Below, in pieces: positions 35,415 through 45,795 of a DNA stretch of 64,000 nt (its first letter is position 1; each line of letters opens with the position of its first letter). The notes beneath the pieces are model-generated. The model had not been told where the DNA came from. It made no database searches and was given only the letters and a program-made list of their open reading frames with translations. The position numbers and the translations under genes are program-made. The DNA comes from Hemileia vastatrix (taxonomy: Eukaryota; Basidiomycota; Pucciniomycetes; Pucciniales; Zaghouaniaceae), in NCBI GenBank assembly GCA_030280995.1, contig JASXTE010000004.1, positions 42,943,297 through 43,007,296 of the forward strand, written 5' to 3'.

Positions 35415-35765
35415 GTTATTATAAATGAAGATGAAAAGGAGCAGAAACAAGAAGATGAGATAGCGAGATGAAAAGGAGCAGAATCAAATAGATGAAATGG
35501 GGAGAAATTCTGAGCCGATAGAATGAACAGGATGGGAAGAGAATGGAAGTGTGTAGAAAGGTAGAAGGCTGGGATATCCAGAAAGTTGTCCAAGATGTGG
35601 TTATCAAATATTGAGGATAAAAATGTCAGATAAGAGGTGAAAATTGACACGTAAAGTGTCTAATAACCCAATTATTAGCAAAAGTAATTGCGGAAGATAA
35701 TTGGGGTATGCAGATTATTTTCCGCAATTAATTTAATTGCGGATTGGTCAACATTGATACCCCCT

Positions 35766-36515
35766 AATATATGCCTATATAATTGAAATAAGTGAAATGA
35801 TATTAAGAATGGAAAAAAAATTATTATACTTACCAAGAGAATATCCTTTAACAAAATCAGGTCTCCAACCAAATCCAATCATGATACCACCCAACAAATT
35901 CATATTCCTTATAAGTAACCAATCCAAAGCCATTTGATAAAGAGTTATGATAAGATCGGATAGTTGATTAAAAGATTCATCTTTTACACCATCAAATGAA
36001 TGAACTTCCAAAATGAATTGAGCTTTATAAGTATTACTGATAACTGCAACAACTCAATCATCTCCAAATTTGGTTAGATATTTGATATCTTCTGGTAATT
36101 TTTTTGGATATTGATTTTTTTATCTACTTTAGTTTTATGAAAAAAAAGGTTTGGGATATGATAAAAAAAACTTTCACAGAGAATTTTTTTTTCAGATATC
36201 TTTTCTTCTGATTAGACTGATTATCTTTAATTTTTATTGATGATTTAGAAGATGAATTTTTTTTCAGAGATCTTTTCTTCTGATGAGACTGATTATCTTT
36301 AATTTTTTTTGATGATTTAGAAGAAGAATTTTTTTTTTCAGATATCTTTTATTCTGATAAGACTGATTATCATTAATTTTTTTTGATGATTTAGAAGATG
36401 ATTGTATTGAAGTTGATTTTGAAGAAGATGATAGAGATGATAAAGATGAAGATGATAAAGAGGATAAAGATAAAGATGATAGAGAAGTAAGGGGTGAATC
36501 TGAAGAAGAAGACAT
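35766..36515 (-). pseudogene. H2 TET/JBP-like gene, 5' exons
   Basis: Begins at 36515 with a Ser-rich N-terminus (MSSSSDSPLTSLSSLSLSSL, then Lys-rich). A later exon (about 36035-35840) reads AQFILEVHSFDGVKDES, then LGGIMIGFGWRPDFVKGYSL. Its donor GTAAGT (35839) and acceptor ATATAG (35781-35786) define an intron; only the first bases of the next exon remain before H3 cuts at 35768, and the exon resumes at 29662. A 75-bp unit encoding part of the Lys/Ser-rich region is repeated three times (about 36185-36400). The conserved N-terminal block is shared with H1. Confidence 0.78.
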
Positions 36516-37019
36516 TTTTTTGATCTGAAAAAAATTTAAATGTCAAAAAAAAATTCAACACATTTTTTTTAAAAAAAACTCACCTAATAATATCTTTTAA
36601 TATAAAATTTAAAGCAAAATCCTTTTAAAAAAAATTTAAAAAAAATTTTTAAAAAAAATATATATACAATAATTTTCAGTAAAATTTATTTCAAAAAAAA
36701 ACAATACAAAAGAAATCCTGAAGTTTGGTTATAAAAAACCTTCACAGAAAATCCTGAAAAAATAATTTAAAAAAATAAATAAATAAATAAATATAATCAG
36801 TAAAAGAAAAATCAAAACAAATAAATTAAATTAAAAAAAATTTAATTTAGTAAAATTTTTTGGAAGAAAAATTAAAAATTAAAATCTAAACCTTTTTTGT
36901 TTTGTAATTTACAGGGAAAGACCTTAACAGAATGTAAAAGATTTTTTTTTTCTAAAATTCTGCCAAAAAAAAAAAGAAAAAAATTACAAAAAACAAATTT
37001 TTAGTATGTCTTTTAGAAA

Positions 37020-37557
37020 GTAGGTAACCCCTCTTTAACTGCCATAAAATTCACCTTTCCCCCCCTTATTTATCTGAAATCCCCTATAAAATCCCTCCCT
37101 CCTTGACTCAAAACCCCCCTCAAATCCCCTCCTTGCCTGCCTCAAAATCCCCCCTTTCCCCCCTCCTTAATTGCCTCAAAACCCCCCAAACCCCCCCTTT
37201 ACCCCTCATTATATGTCCCAAACCCCACTCTTTCCCCCCCTCTTTAGCCGCCTCAAAGGCCCCCCCTTTTAGGTCCCCCCCCTTATTGCTAACAATCGTT
37301 TTTTAAGGAGGAGGGGCTAGAGGTGGTTTAAGGGGACCTAAAAGGGGGGGAAGGGGGGATTCGAGGTGGCTAAAGAGTAGAGAAGGGGGGAGTGTTGAGG
37401 CACCTAAAGAGAGGGAAAGGGGGGTCATGAGGCGCCTAAAGACAGGGGAAGGTGGGGTCATGAGGCACCTAAAGAGGGGGGAAAGGGGGGATTTGGGACA
37501 GGTAAAGAGGGTGAACTAAGGGGGACATGAGGAAGGTAAAGAGAGGGAGAAGGAGTG
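37020..37557. repeat. Polypyrimidine/polypurine hairpin of H2
   Basis: C/T-rich arm with CCCCCCC runs (37025-37290), centre AACAATCGTT, then an A/G-rich arm (37300-37557) that continues after the solo LTR (38740-38830). H1 has the matching structure at 58300-58990 between the same two genes. The 37103-37306 ORF is a by-product. Confidence 0.8.
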
Positions 37558-38734
37558 TGTCAGTATAGTCTAGTATATAAGTATGATATAATAGTGTTTA
37601 TTTATGGTCCTACTACTTATTGATAAATGATTTAGTGATTAAACCTCAGGGGAAGACTAATAAAATAGTTATACTCAAATAAAACTCACAATACTTGGAT
37701 TTCAGTGCGTGCTAGTGGTGGAAAATAGATGAATAAAATATAGTTATAGCTTATATAAAGATAATATCAATTTATAATGGCTTTATAATATATTTCTAAA
37801 TGTTAATAATTGTATAGTAGTGTTTGTTGGAGTTGTAGTAATTGAATGATGATAAATAACCGTCGAAATCCCTCCTTACTTATACCCAAATCCACTGGAG
37901 TGCACAGACCTTCAATCCAGATGATGTCACTGCTATCCCCAGCAATTACAGCACTGTGAGGGCCCATCACCTCCCCATGGCGTCCACTTCAAGCAGTTTC
38001 AATACCCAGACCTCCAGTAGGGACCCTCCATCACTATTAATAATAACATAGGTCTATACCATAAATAGAAAATCCAGATAAAAGTGGATACCATAAAGAA
38101 ACAGGTAAAATAAACAGTCAAAAAGAGATTTAATGAAACTAAAAGCATATAAAGGAAACAAATAAAATTTCCAATCCCCCAATAACATCCCCAAGCATCC
38201 ACATTAACCCAAAAACATCCTTCCAACCCATAAATCCGTGAATAACCATCCAAGGAAGTAATTTTAGTTGTCCAAACTGGGTGTATGCGCCTGATATAGG
38301 TGTCTATGCTTCTGTAGGCGTTGTGAGTCCACTGATTTCGTCCATATGACCTAAAATAAGCAGAAAAACAAAGGTTATAGGCTATTAAGGGGCTAAAACC
38401 CACTTATATACCTAACTATACATAATATACTGCATATTTCACTGAATATGAGATTTATGTATACATATAAGCTTATGTATGTCAATAATTACTTCATATC
38501 ACTTAAGATAAGTATATTATGACTCCATCAACACCTTAATAAATATTATTAGGCCATGGATAAGCTATTTAAATTATTATAAGTTATATAATAGAATAAT
38601 AATTATATATATATATAATAAAATAATATATATTATTATTTTAACCTTATTTTTAAGATATAAGCTTAATCTACTTAAGGTTATCTTATTTTAAGCATAA
38701 GAAATACTCAGTCCTAAGGATATTTAAGCTGACA
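37558..38734. repeat. Solo LTR (1177 bp) in the purine arm of the H2 hairpin
   Basis: Begins TGTCAGTATAGTC, ends TTTAAGCTGACA, and is flanked by the exact 5-bp duplication GAGTG (37553-37557 and 38735-38739). No internal retrotransposon sequence. Termini are inverse complements over TGTCAG, so orientation cannot be set. It is distinct from the gypsy-1/2 LTR. Confidence 0.9.
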
Positions 38735-39032
38735 GAGTGACTTGAGGCAGGTAAAGAGAGAGGAAAAGTGGTGAAATGAGGCAGCTACAGAGAGTGAAGG
38801 TGAGAAAGAAAAAAGAAAAAAAAAGAGAAAAAAATTAGTCTAACCTTGAAAATAAAAAAAGAGGACTTACAAAAAAAAAAAAAAAAAAAGCAAAAAAAAA
38901 AATTCATGATTAGCAAATAAAAAACAAGAAAAAAGAAAAAAAAAGACTTATCTGGTGAGATGAGTAGAGAAAATAAAATTAAACAAAATATTTGAGTGAT
39001 GTTTGAGGAGAGGATGAAAAGGATATGAGTGA

Positions 39033-42000
39033 CACAGGGGGGAAAAAAGGAGGACTGGTAGGCGAGTCATTTTTTTGAATTTTGGACTAACCTTGTTGTA
39101 ACCTGGTTATATTTCTGGGTAGGATTAAACTCATCTTTTTTACATATTTTTGATGCTATATACAGGTCTGATGCATGATAAAAGTAAAGAAGTTTATCTC
39201 ATTTCTTTAAAATAGACCATTATTAATTTTTTCAATTTCATTTCTTAATATATGTTCTGATAATTTTTTTTATTAATTTATATCAAATTTTTGGCCACTT
39301 TAAAATATTTTTATTTTGATTATTATAGACTTCTTAAGTTCCAAAAAATATTTATATTTGTTCAACTCTTTTTTTACACATATTATCTGGTTCAAATTTC
39401 CATACTATATGTACTTCAATCCACTTCCACATAATGAAATATTGAAATATGTAGAAAATTAAAAATAATTAGTACAAAGTAAAAATTATTGCTCAAATTT
39501 AATGAAAAAATATTTATTTATCATCTAAATTTTATATCCATTATTCATGAATAATGAAAGAAAATATTGGCCAGATTCCATAGGCATATTAAATTTTTTT
39601 TTAAATTTATGTCATTTTTAATATAAATTTTCAACAAGAGTGGATGATTTCTTTCCCATTCTTTGAGGCCCATTTTTTATTTTTTGACCTCAGGTAGATT
39701 AATCAAAGAAAATCTACCCCCCTTAGTTATAAAATCTTTCTCCACTCACTCTTTGTGCTCCACTAATAATAAAACCAAAAAAACCTTGAAAGCATTTATT
39801 GTATCCTATTTTGTACTCTTATATACACTCCATTCTATATGTTTAACTATCATCCCCCAGTGTGTCCTCTTCAAGATGCATAAATCCCATACATTTTTTT
39901 TTGCAAAGATCACACTTCCCCAATTTTTCACTGTCTTGAATTCCCTGTTCTACCCCCCAAATCCTATTTTTTCTGCTTGAATTACCCCCCACTTCTTTAC
40001 AATCCCTCATTTACCCCTGCAAAGATCTTTTTTTCACCCTCAGGATCCCTATTGCACCTCTACATTTTACGTTTTTCTCCACCGGCCTTTCCCATCTTTC
40101 CCCCCATAAATCCTTCTTGTCACCAAGTTACACTCTCACACCTCCACATTTTATGGTAAAAGTTCTTTAGAAACTCTTTTTTTCATTTGGCCTGATGTCT
40201 TATACCACCCCTCTAAAGTATTTTGTACTTACTCATGTAAAGTTTCAAGTCACATGCATCAAAGTGTTGCAGCATCACTTAGCTGCACGGGATCTCAGTT
40301 TTTTTCCTCCCCTTCACTCAAAAAATTGACTCTGGGCCTTGAAAACACAAGTCAGGTGCAGGAAAGTGTCCCGGCGACACTTCCTTGCACGTGACCTCAG
40401 TATTTTCATTGCACTTTTTTCTTCTCTTTAACTCAGTGCATTAGTAAACTGAATCACATATAATTTAATGTTTCTAAAGACCTTTTTTTAATGAAACTGG
40501 GGGGATGTAAGGGACTGTGTAAGACAGTAGAGTGAAGGGAAAAATATTGGGTGGGGCAAGGGGCTAGTATAGAAAATGAGTAATTTCAGAGGATGAAAAA
40601 GACAATGAGTATTGTTATAAATAAATTTAAAAGGAGGGCTTGTAGGGAAAAAAAGGAAAATTGATAGAGAAGGAGGGGGTTCAAGAGGTAAAAAAATTTG
40701 TGTAAGTAGAAGAGATTTAACACCCCATTGAGTAACTCAAGCGCCAGCAGGGGGGCACCTGCAGGGGCAAAAGAGGGGATTAAAAAGGGAAAAAAGGAGG
40801 ATACAGAGCTGTTACAGGAATTTTAAAAGTGATTTCTTCCTCCGCATATTTAATTTAAATAGTAAAGACATTATATAGAAAATTTAATTTAAGACTACCC
40901 AATACAATGATTCATTTTTTTAAAAAAAATTTTGCCTTAAAGATAAAGTATTTTCCCGGTATATGTATTTTGGAAAGACTATCATTTAATAAAAAAATTT
41001 CTAAGCTGACTGAATGTTTGAAAAACATTTTTGAATTCACCTTATATAATTCTTCACCTCATATTCCATTTTTTTCATCCACCAAAAAAAATAAATAAAT
41101 AGAGGTGATGAATTATCACCACAAAATTGTTAAAAAAACTTAACAAATGTAAATATTTTATTGGTACAAACAAAATGTGATGCATCAACTACATCAAGAT
41201 GCCTTAATTTATGATTTATGCAGAAGTAATAGTAGAACTTGTGAATTCTGATAAGCAAAAATTTCTGAGTTAGGTAAAAATAATTTGAAAAGGAGAAAAA
41301 AGGAAAAAATAATATAAAATAAATGTGGCAAAAAATTAGTGAACACCATATCTAGCACTTCAAAACATGGGGAAAAAAATTTAAATAAATCAATTTTTTA
41401 CAATTAAATCCTCAAAATCACTTGTTACACTAACTTTAAACAAGATATTGGTATCAAAAGCATGTCACATACTGAAGTTTATTAAAGAGTTAAAAATGCA
41501 AGATGAGAAAAACAGAAAAACCAAACTTAATAGAAAACAAAGAAAAATTGAAAGTGAAAAATTGCTAATGAGTCTATTACTTTATAAAAATCTTTTTAAA
41601 ATATTCCATTAAATTTAAAGAATTTAATGTGGTAAGATATTGTAGTTTTTTCCACTTTTATTTTTCAGAATAATTTGCAAAAAAAAAAATTTCTGAATCA
41701 TCAAGGGGATAAGTATGTTTATTTTTCTCATTTTTCAAAAATCAACAACTAATATGATTTTTTTTTCTAAAAAAATGTCATTTCAGGTCACAATTATTTT
41801 TTTTTACAAAATTTGATGTATGATAGATATAAAATCCTGAATAAAAAGCTGTAGTTATTTTTTTGTAAAAAATATTTTTTGGGGATATAACATCTTTCTT
41901 TTTTTTCCTACCTCTGTAATAGAAGACATAGCAGTTGAATCATTGCACCAGATAATTAAATATATATTTATAAATTAAAAATTCATGATCAGAACTATAA

Positions 42001-42479
42001 TATTCTTTTACAGCTCCTCATGCACAAAATAAGTAGATAATCAATATTTTATATAAAATTTAATAAATTTTTATCATAAATTCATTTTTAATAAAGATGA
42101 TCAATAAATACTGAAAATGAAATGTGCATCAAAGTTTAATATGTCCTTTACATCTATATAAAATATTTATTGTGTGTCCATGAAATATGTTCAGTATGAA
42201 TATATTTTGATCATTTTATATGGATATTTATATAACTATAGTATGTCTCTTTTAAGATATGCAAGATTCATCAACATTGAAAAAAGAATTAATTTATTTT
42301 CTTCCTTCTTGAGGTCATGATTTCAAGGAACAAAAAGAGGGAGGAAGTAGAAAAGAATTTTCAAAATATTTACTTGAAATTTTTCCACTCATACCCACCC
42401 CTACAATATTACTTCAAAGATTACTCCAGAAGACCTGAAAAATGACTTGATTGCAAGTCCTCATTTTTTCCCCCCTGTG
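39033..42479. mobile_element. Non-coding TIR element K (3447 bp, CMC-like)
   Basis: TIRs CACAGGGGGGAAAAAAGGAG and the inverse of CACAGGGGGGAAAAAATGAG, with the exact 3-bp duplication TGA (39030-39032 and 42480-42482). The empty site is visible in H1 (around 59250) and H3 (around 31500), where GATATGAG continues directly into GGATGAATAAA. It carries no recognisable gene. A C/T-rich block and an A/G-rich block form another skewed hairpin. TIR start CAC and 3-bp duplication are like O and M, but the TIR sequence differs. Confidence 0.85.
39660..40800. repeat. Polypyrimidine/polypurine hairpin of element K
   Basis: C/T-biased sequence (39660-40200) and A/G-biased sequence (40490-40800) around a centre near 40340. 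The centre has two related small hairpins, one around 40257-40275 (AAGTGTTGCAGCATCACTT) and one around 40362-40384 with arms AAGTGTC and GACACTT, each followed by TGCACG and a GACCTCAG or GATCTCAG motif. Confidence 0.6.
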
Positions 42480-42671
42480 TGATGAATGAAAAAAAAAATC
42501 ACTGACAAAATATGTGATTTCATGTTGAGCTGGTGAAAGAAAACCAATGAGGCATCCAAAAAAAAGATATTCACTGTAAATTCCAAAAAAAAGTGAATAT
42601 GCAACAAACCAAAATACCAAACAAAGTGAATAAAGTACACAAAGACAAAATTTGGAGAGTACGAAAAATAT

Positions 42672-43987
42672 TTTAAAAGGGTGGTGAAGAGAAATGTTGG
42701 AGAGTAATAGGCATAATGGCAGAGCGTATGCCAGTTGAATGAATGTTTTGTGATTCAAGGGAGGGGAGAGCTTGTGCTGGTTCAGGATCATCTTCTTCAT
42801 AAAGATCATTCCACACATCCTTTAAATCAGCTAGTATATTGTGGAGTATAATTCAAGTCATGATCCAATGATTTGCAGTTTTGATCTCCAATTTTTATTT
42901 GAAATTGGATTCTGAGCTCCTGAAGACTAGAAAATCATCCCTTTAAAATACCTATAGCATGTTCAATTTGTACTTTTGATTGGGCAAGGTGATAATTAAA
43001 GGCAGTTTTGGGGTCACTTTCTAAACTTGCACCACGGAAAGCAGGTATAATGTACTTTCCACTTGCATATGCTGAGTCTGCAAGGAGGTATTGAGATTCG
43101 TCAAAGTATGAGTCAGGGGTTTGAGAAATCCTCATTTTTTGGAAGACAGAAGAGTCATGAAATGAGCCAGGGCAGCCACTACAAAAAGCAATAAATTTTT
43201 TATTGAAATCACATACAAGTTGAACGGCAATAGAGTATCTAGAAAGAAGATAAAAAATTAGTTTATGAAGGATGAGAAATTGGAGAAGATTTTGAAGAAA
43301 CATTTTTTTGAAATCAAAATAATGGTTTCCATCATAAGCAGGCTTTTGACTCAAAGGTATAGTTGTGCCATAAACAAATCCTACACAGCCAGGGAAACCT
43401 TCAACTTGCATTACTTGAGAGGATTCAAGTTGCTGTTCTGGATTTGGCCAAGCAAGTGTTTGAGACTTCAGGGAAAAAATAGCAATCATACAGCACTTGG
43501 TGTATAATATCACGGTACCATATCCTATGTTAAAGAGATTATCCAAAAATCTTACAGCAGCACCGTTTCCATTTGAGCCAAAGCAACATAGAGCAACGGC
43601 AAGTTGGATGGCAGGATTATGCTGTTTGTTATGGCAATTGTTATGAAAGATAGGATGATTGGAGATGAGTTGATAAAGTTTGAAGAAAGAATTGGGAGAA
43701 GTTCTAAAAATTTGGGTGAAGTTTAAATGAGGAATGTTGAGAATGGAGGCCAGATCATATCGGGGATCATGATAAAGATTTGGCCCCCTGGTGATGATGT
43801 AACACTTTTTGGAAAGAAAACACATATAAGATAAAGCATCTTCCAAATCAGAGTCAGATTTATAGTAAAGAACTAAAAGAAAAGTAATTGCATTCATTTT
43901 TAAGTGAAGTAGCTTCCTAGTAGAGAGGTGTTTTATTGTTGCCGGTGGAAGGGTTATGTGATGAGGGAAGTGGGAATTCACCGCCAA
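42672..43987 (-). pseudogene. H2 PIF/Harbinger transposase, catalytically dead
   Basis: Same protein as H3 (same positions and nearly same length), followed by the C-terminal part to about 42672. The first catalytic Asp is lost: GFVYGTTIPL replaces GFVDGT. The second Asp (LLADSAYASG) and the Glu (QIEHAIG) remain. The TGA after ILKG is at the same codon as in H3. The element end is at 45413, about 1.4 kb upstream, including the X insertion. Confidence 0.88.
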
Positions 43988-44178
43988 ATGTGCAGTTGGG
44001 GTGTGTAGATAGAAAAAAAATTTAGGTTTTTGCCACCAAAATTAAGTAGCATAGAGTGAGGAAAGACTTAAGGATGGCATCAGCAATAATGAGTCATGTT
44101 ACTTTCTTTCAAATCCATCATGGATGAGATGAGTTTAGGATCAGGAATTAGGAATGGAAATTGGGGTATAAGAGGCGG

Positions 44179-45273
44179 TGTAGACAATCCTATAGTACTA
44201 GCTTTAGGCCTTGACCAAGGGAGTTGGAGAAAAACCAGAGAGAAAATCCCCTGTCCCTTTAGAAAAATAGAGTGAGATTTACTTGCTAAAGTGAGTTGGT
44301 TCCTTTTTTGCTAAAGCTCCTTTTCAACACACTTGACTGCTTGATGAGCCAAGAAAGTAGTCACCAGATAGACTACCAGACCAAAGAACTGAAATGTAGA
44401 ACAAAGTCCACACCAGAGACAGCAAAGATACTTGATGTAGGCTGCAAATCCACACCAGAGACAGCAATAATACTTGCTATAGCTTGCAAGACTATAACAG
44501 AGAAAATAGTTGCCAAAGTTAAGTTAAATGAAGAACTTACTTGCAACAAACACAGCCAATTGTGGCCAGAAAACAGTGAAAACTGAGTGAGGAACAATGA
44601 TATCACCTCCGGATGGTTGTATGATGATTAAGGTTGCCCCAAACTGTCTTATTCACTATGAACACACAGACCACTAACTAAGAGCCCATGCGCACCCACC
44701 AATCTGGCACCTGTACCCGCCAAATTGCATAAAAAACCCTCCTGGAGCGCTCCCCAACCTCCTAAAACAGAGGCTGGCGGGCCGCCCAACGTCGGAGATG
44801 CCACCTGAAGCAGCCCGGCCTCCCTGAAGCCAGAAAACTAATAAAAACAACTAATCTACTTTGAAAAATTAGCTACAACTACTAAAACCTTTAAAACACG
44901 GAATTTCACTATAACAACATTGTGACATGAAATATATAGAGAAAAATTAGCTCTATCCAATGGTACTAAGCACTTAACCCTAAGGCTTAAGGTTAGCCCG
45001 TAAAACAAGAAAAACAAAATTAAACAGCAATCTTTTATAAATGAAAAATGAGTAAATGACCCCTTAAAACTTAGAATATGAAAAATGTCTTCTAGACATA
45101 AAATATAGAGAAAAACCAGGGCTATCCAATGATAGTACACACATACCCTCAGACCCAATATCCATGGAATAAAACCAGAAAAATACCCAATTCCTTAACA
45201 GATTTCAATTAAGACATGCACAAACAGCGCCAAATAACACAACAAAGGCCCCTGCCAATGTTGGAAGACCACA
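44179..45273. mobile_element. Element X, copy 1 (1095 bp; solo-LTR-like)
   Basis: Begins TGTAGACAATCCTATAGTAC and ends TTGGAAGACCACA. The 4-bp duplication GCGG (44175-44178 and 45274-45277) flanks it. The uninterrupted site is seen in H3 near 29805 (CCCGCCTC, inverse GAGGCGGG). Matches 52677-53707 over its length. TG...CA ends suit a solo LTR, but no internal region is known here, so the class is open. Confidence 0.85.
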
Positions 45274-45299
45274 GCGGGATAATGCATTATTGTGGATTC

Positions 45300-45330
45300 C
45301 TTATCCACTAGTCCCGCGCTAGTGGATAAG
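45300..45330. repeat. Subterminal palindrome of H2
   Basis: Arms CTTATCCACTAG and CTAGTGGATAAG; counterpart of 29750-29781 in H3. Confidence 0.75.
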
Positions 45331-45413
45331 AATCTTCCGCAAATAATAATGTTGGATCCCAGGAAAAAAAATTCCTGATCCCTAATTGCGGATCCCTGAA
45401 CTTTGATACCCCC

Positions 45414-45763
45414 TAATATATAATTTTAATTAATTAAATTTTAATTCCATTATAATTTTAATTTTTCAATTGTGATTATAATATAAATTTACAAATAATT
45501 AATTATCAATTTATTAATATTAAATGCATAAAAAATATACCATGATTTATAGAATATGATATATAATATGTTTGGTGTAAGTGTATAAATCATTTATTTA
45601 ATAATAAAATTAATATAATACTTATTTTACTTATTTTAATAAAATTTTTATATAATTTTATGATGTAATAAAAAATTATTTTAATTGCATAAAATACATC
45701 ACTTTATTCCCTCCAATAAAATATTATACATTTTACTGGGCTCTTCAGACAGCCTGGCTGACA
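45414..45763 (-). repeat. 3' LTR of gypsy-2, proximal part
   Basis: Starts (minus strand) TGTCAGCCAGGCTGTC at 45763 directly after the polypurine tract GAGTGAGGGAG, and is cut by H2 at 45414. Continues at 26319. Confidence 0.9.
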
Positions 45764-45795
45764 CTCCCTCACTCTAAAAAAACAATAAAATAATG

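Larger units (their letters stand above)
29666..35765 (+). mobile_element. PIF/Harbinger-type element H3 carrying transposase, TET/JBP-like and SANT genes (6100 bp)
   Basis: Ends AGGGGGTATCAATGTTCAGG and the inverse of AGGGGGTATCAATGTTGACC. Exact duplication AAT (29663-29665 and 35766-35768). The empty site is known from the paralogous TET exon at 32536, which reads GCATATATTTG without interruption. Genes: transposase (+, 29995-31308), TET/JBP-like exon (+, 32536-33164), SANT/coiled-coil gene (-, 35414-34014). Apart from single stops it is the best preserved of the three Harbinger elements here and the innermost, hence youngest, layer. Confidence 0.93.
26323..45413 (+). mobile_element. PIF/Harbinger-type element H2
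   Basis: Ends AGGGGGTATCAATGTTCAGG and the inverse of AGGGGGTATCAAAGTTCAGG. Exact 3-bp duplication AAT (26320-26322 and 45414-45416). The homologous position in the other LTR of the same gypsy element (near 54640) has a single AAT, proving a clean insertion. Gene order from the left: SANT gene (+), tandem repeats, TET/JBP-like gene (-), polypyrimidine/polypurine hairpin, transposase (-). Nested in it are H3 (29666-35765), a solo LTR (37558-38734), element K (39033-42479) and element X (44179-45273). Own sequence is about 7.3 kb. Confidence 0.9.

Noticed and set aside
37103..37306. 67-aa Pro-rich ORF
   Set aside because: Lies in the C-rich hairpin arm of H2; no independent support.
37999..38403. 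134-aa minus-strand ORF with hydrophobic stretches
   Set aside because: Inside a solo LTR, no homologous domain recognised, no start context or introns; likely chance.
15438..45413. KDZ-type transposase expected beside fungal TET genes
   Set aside because: No KDZ-like large transposase is present; the only transposase frames have the Harbinger DDE pattern.
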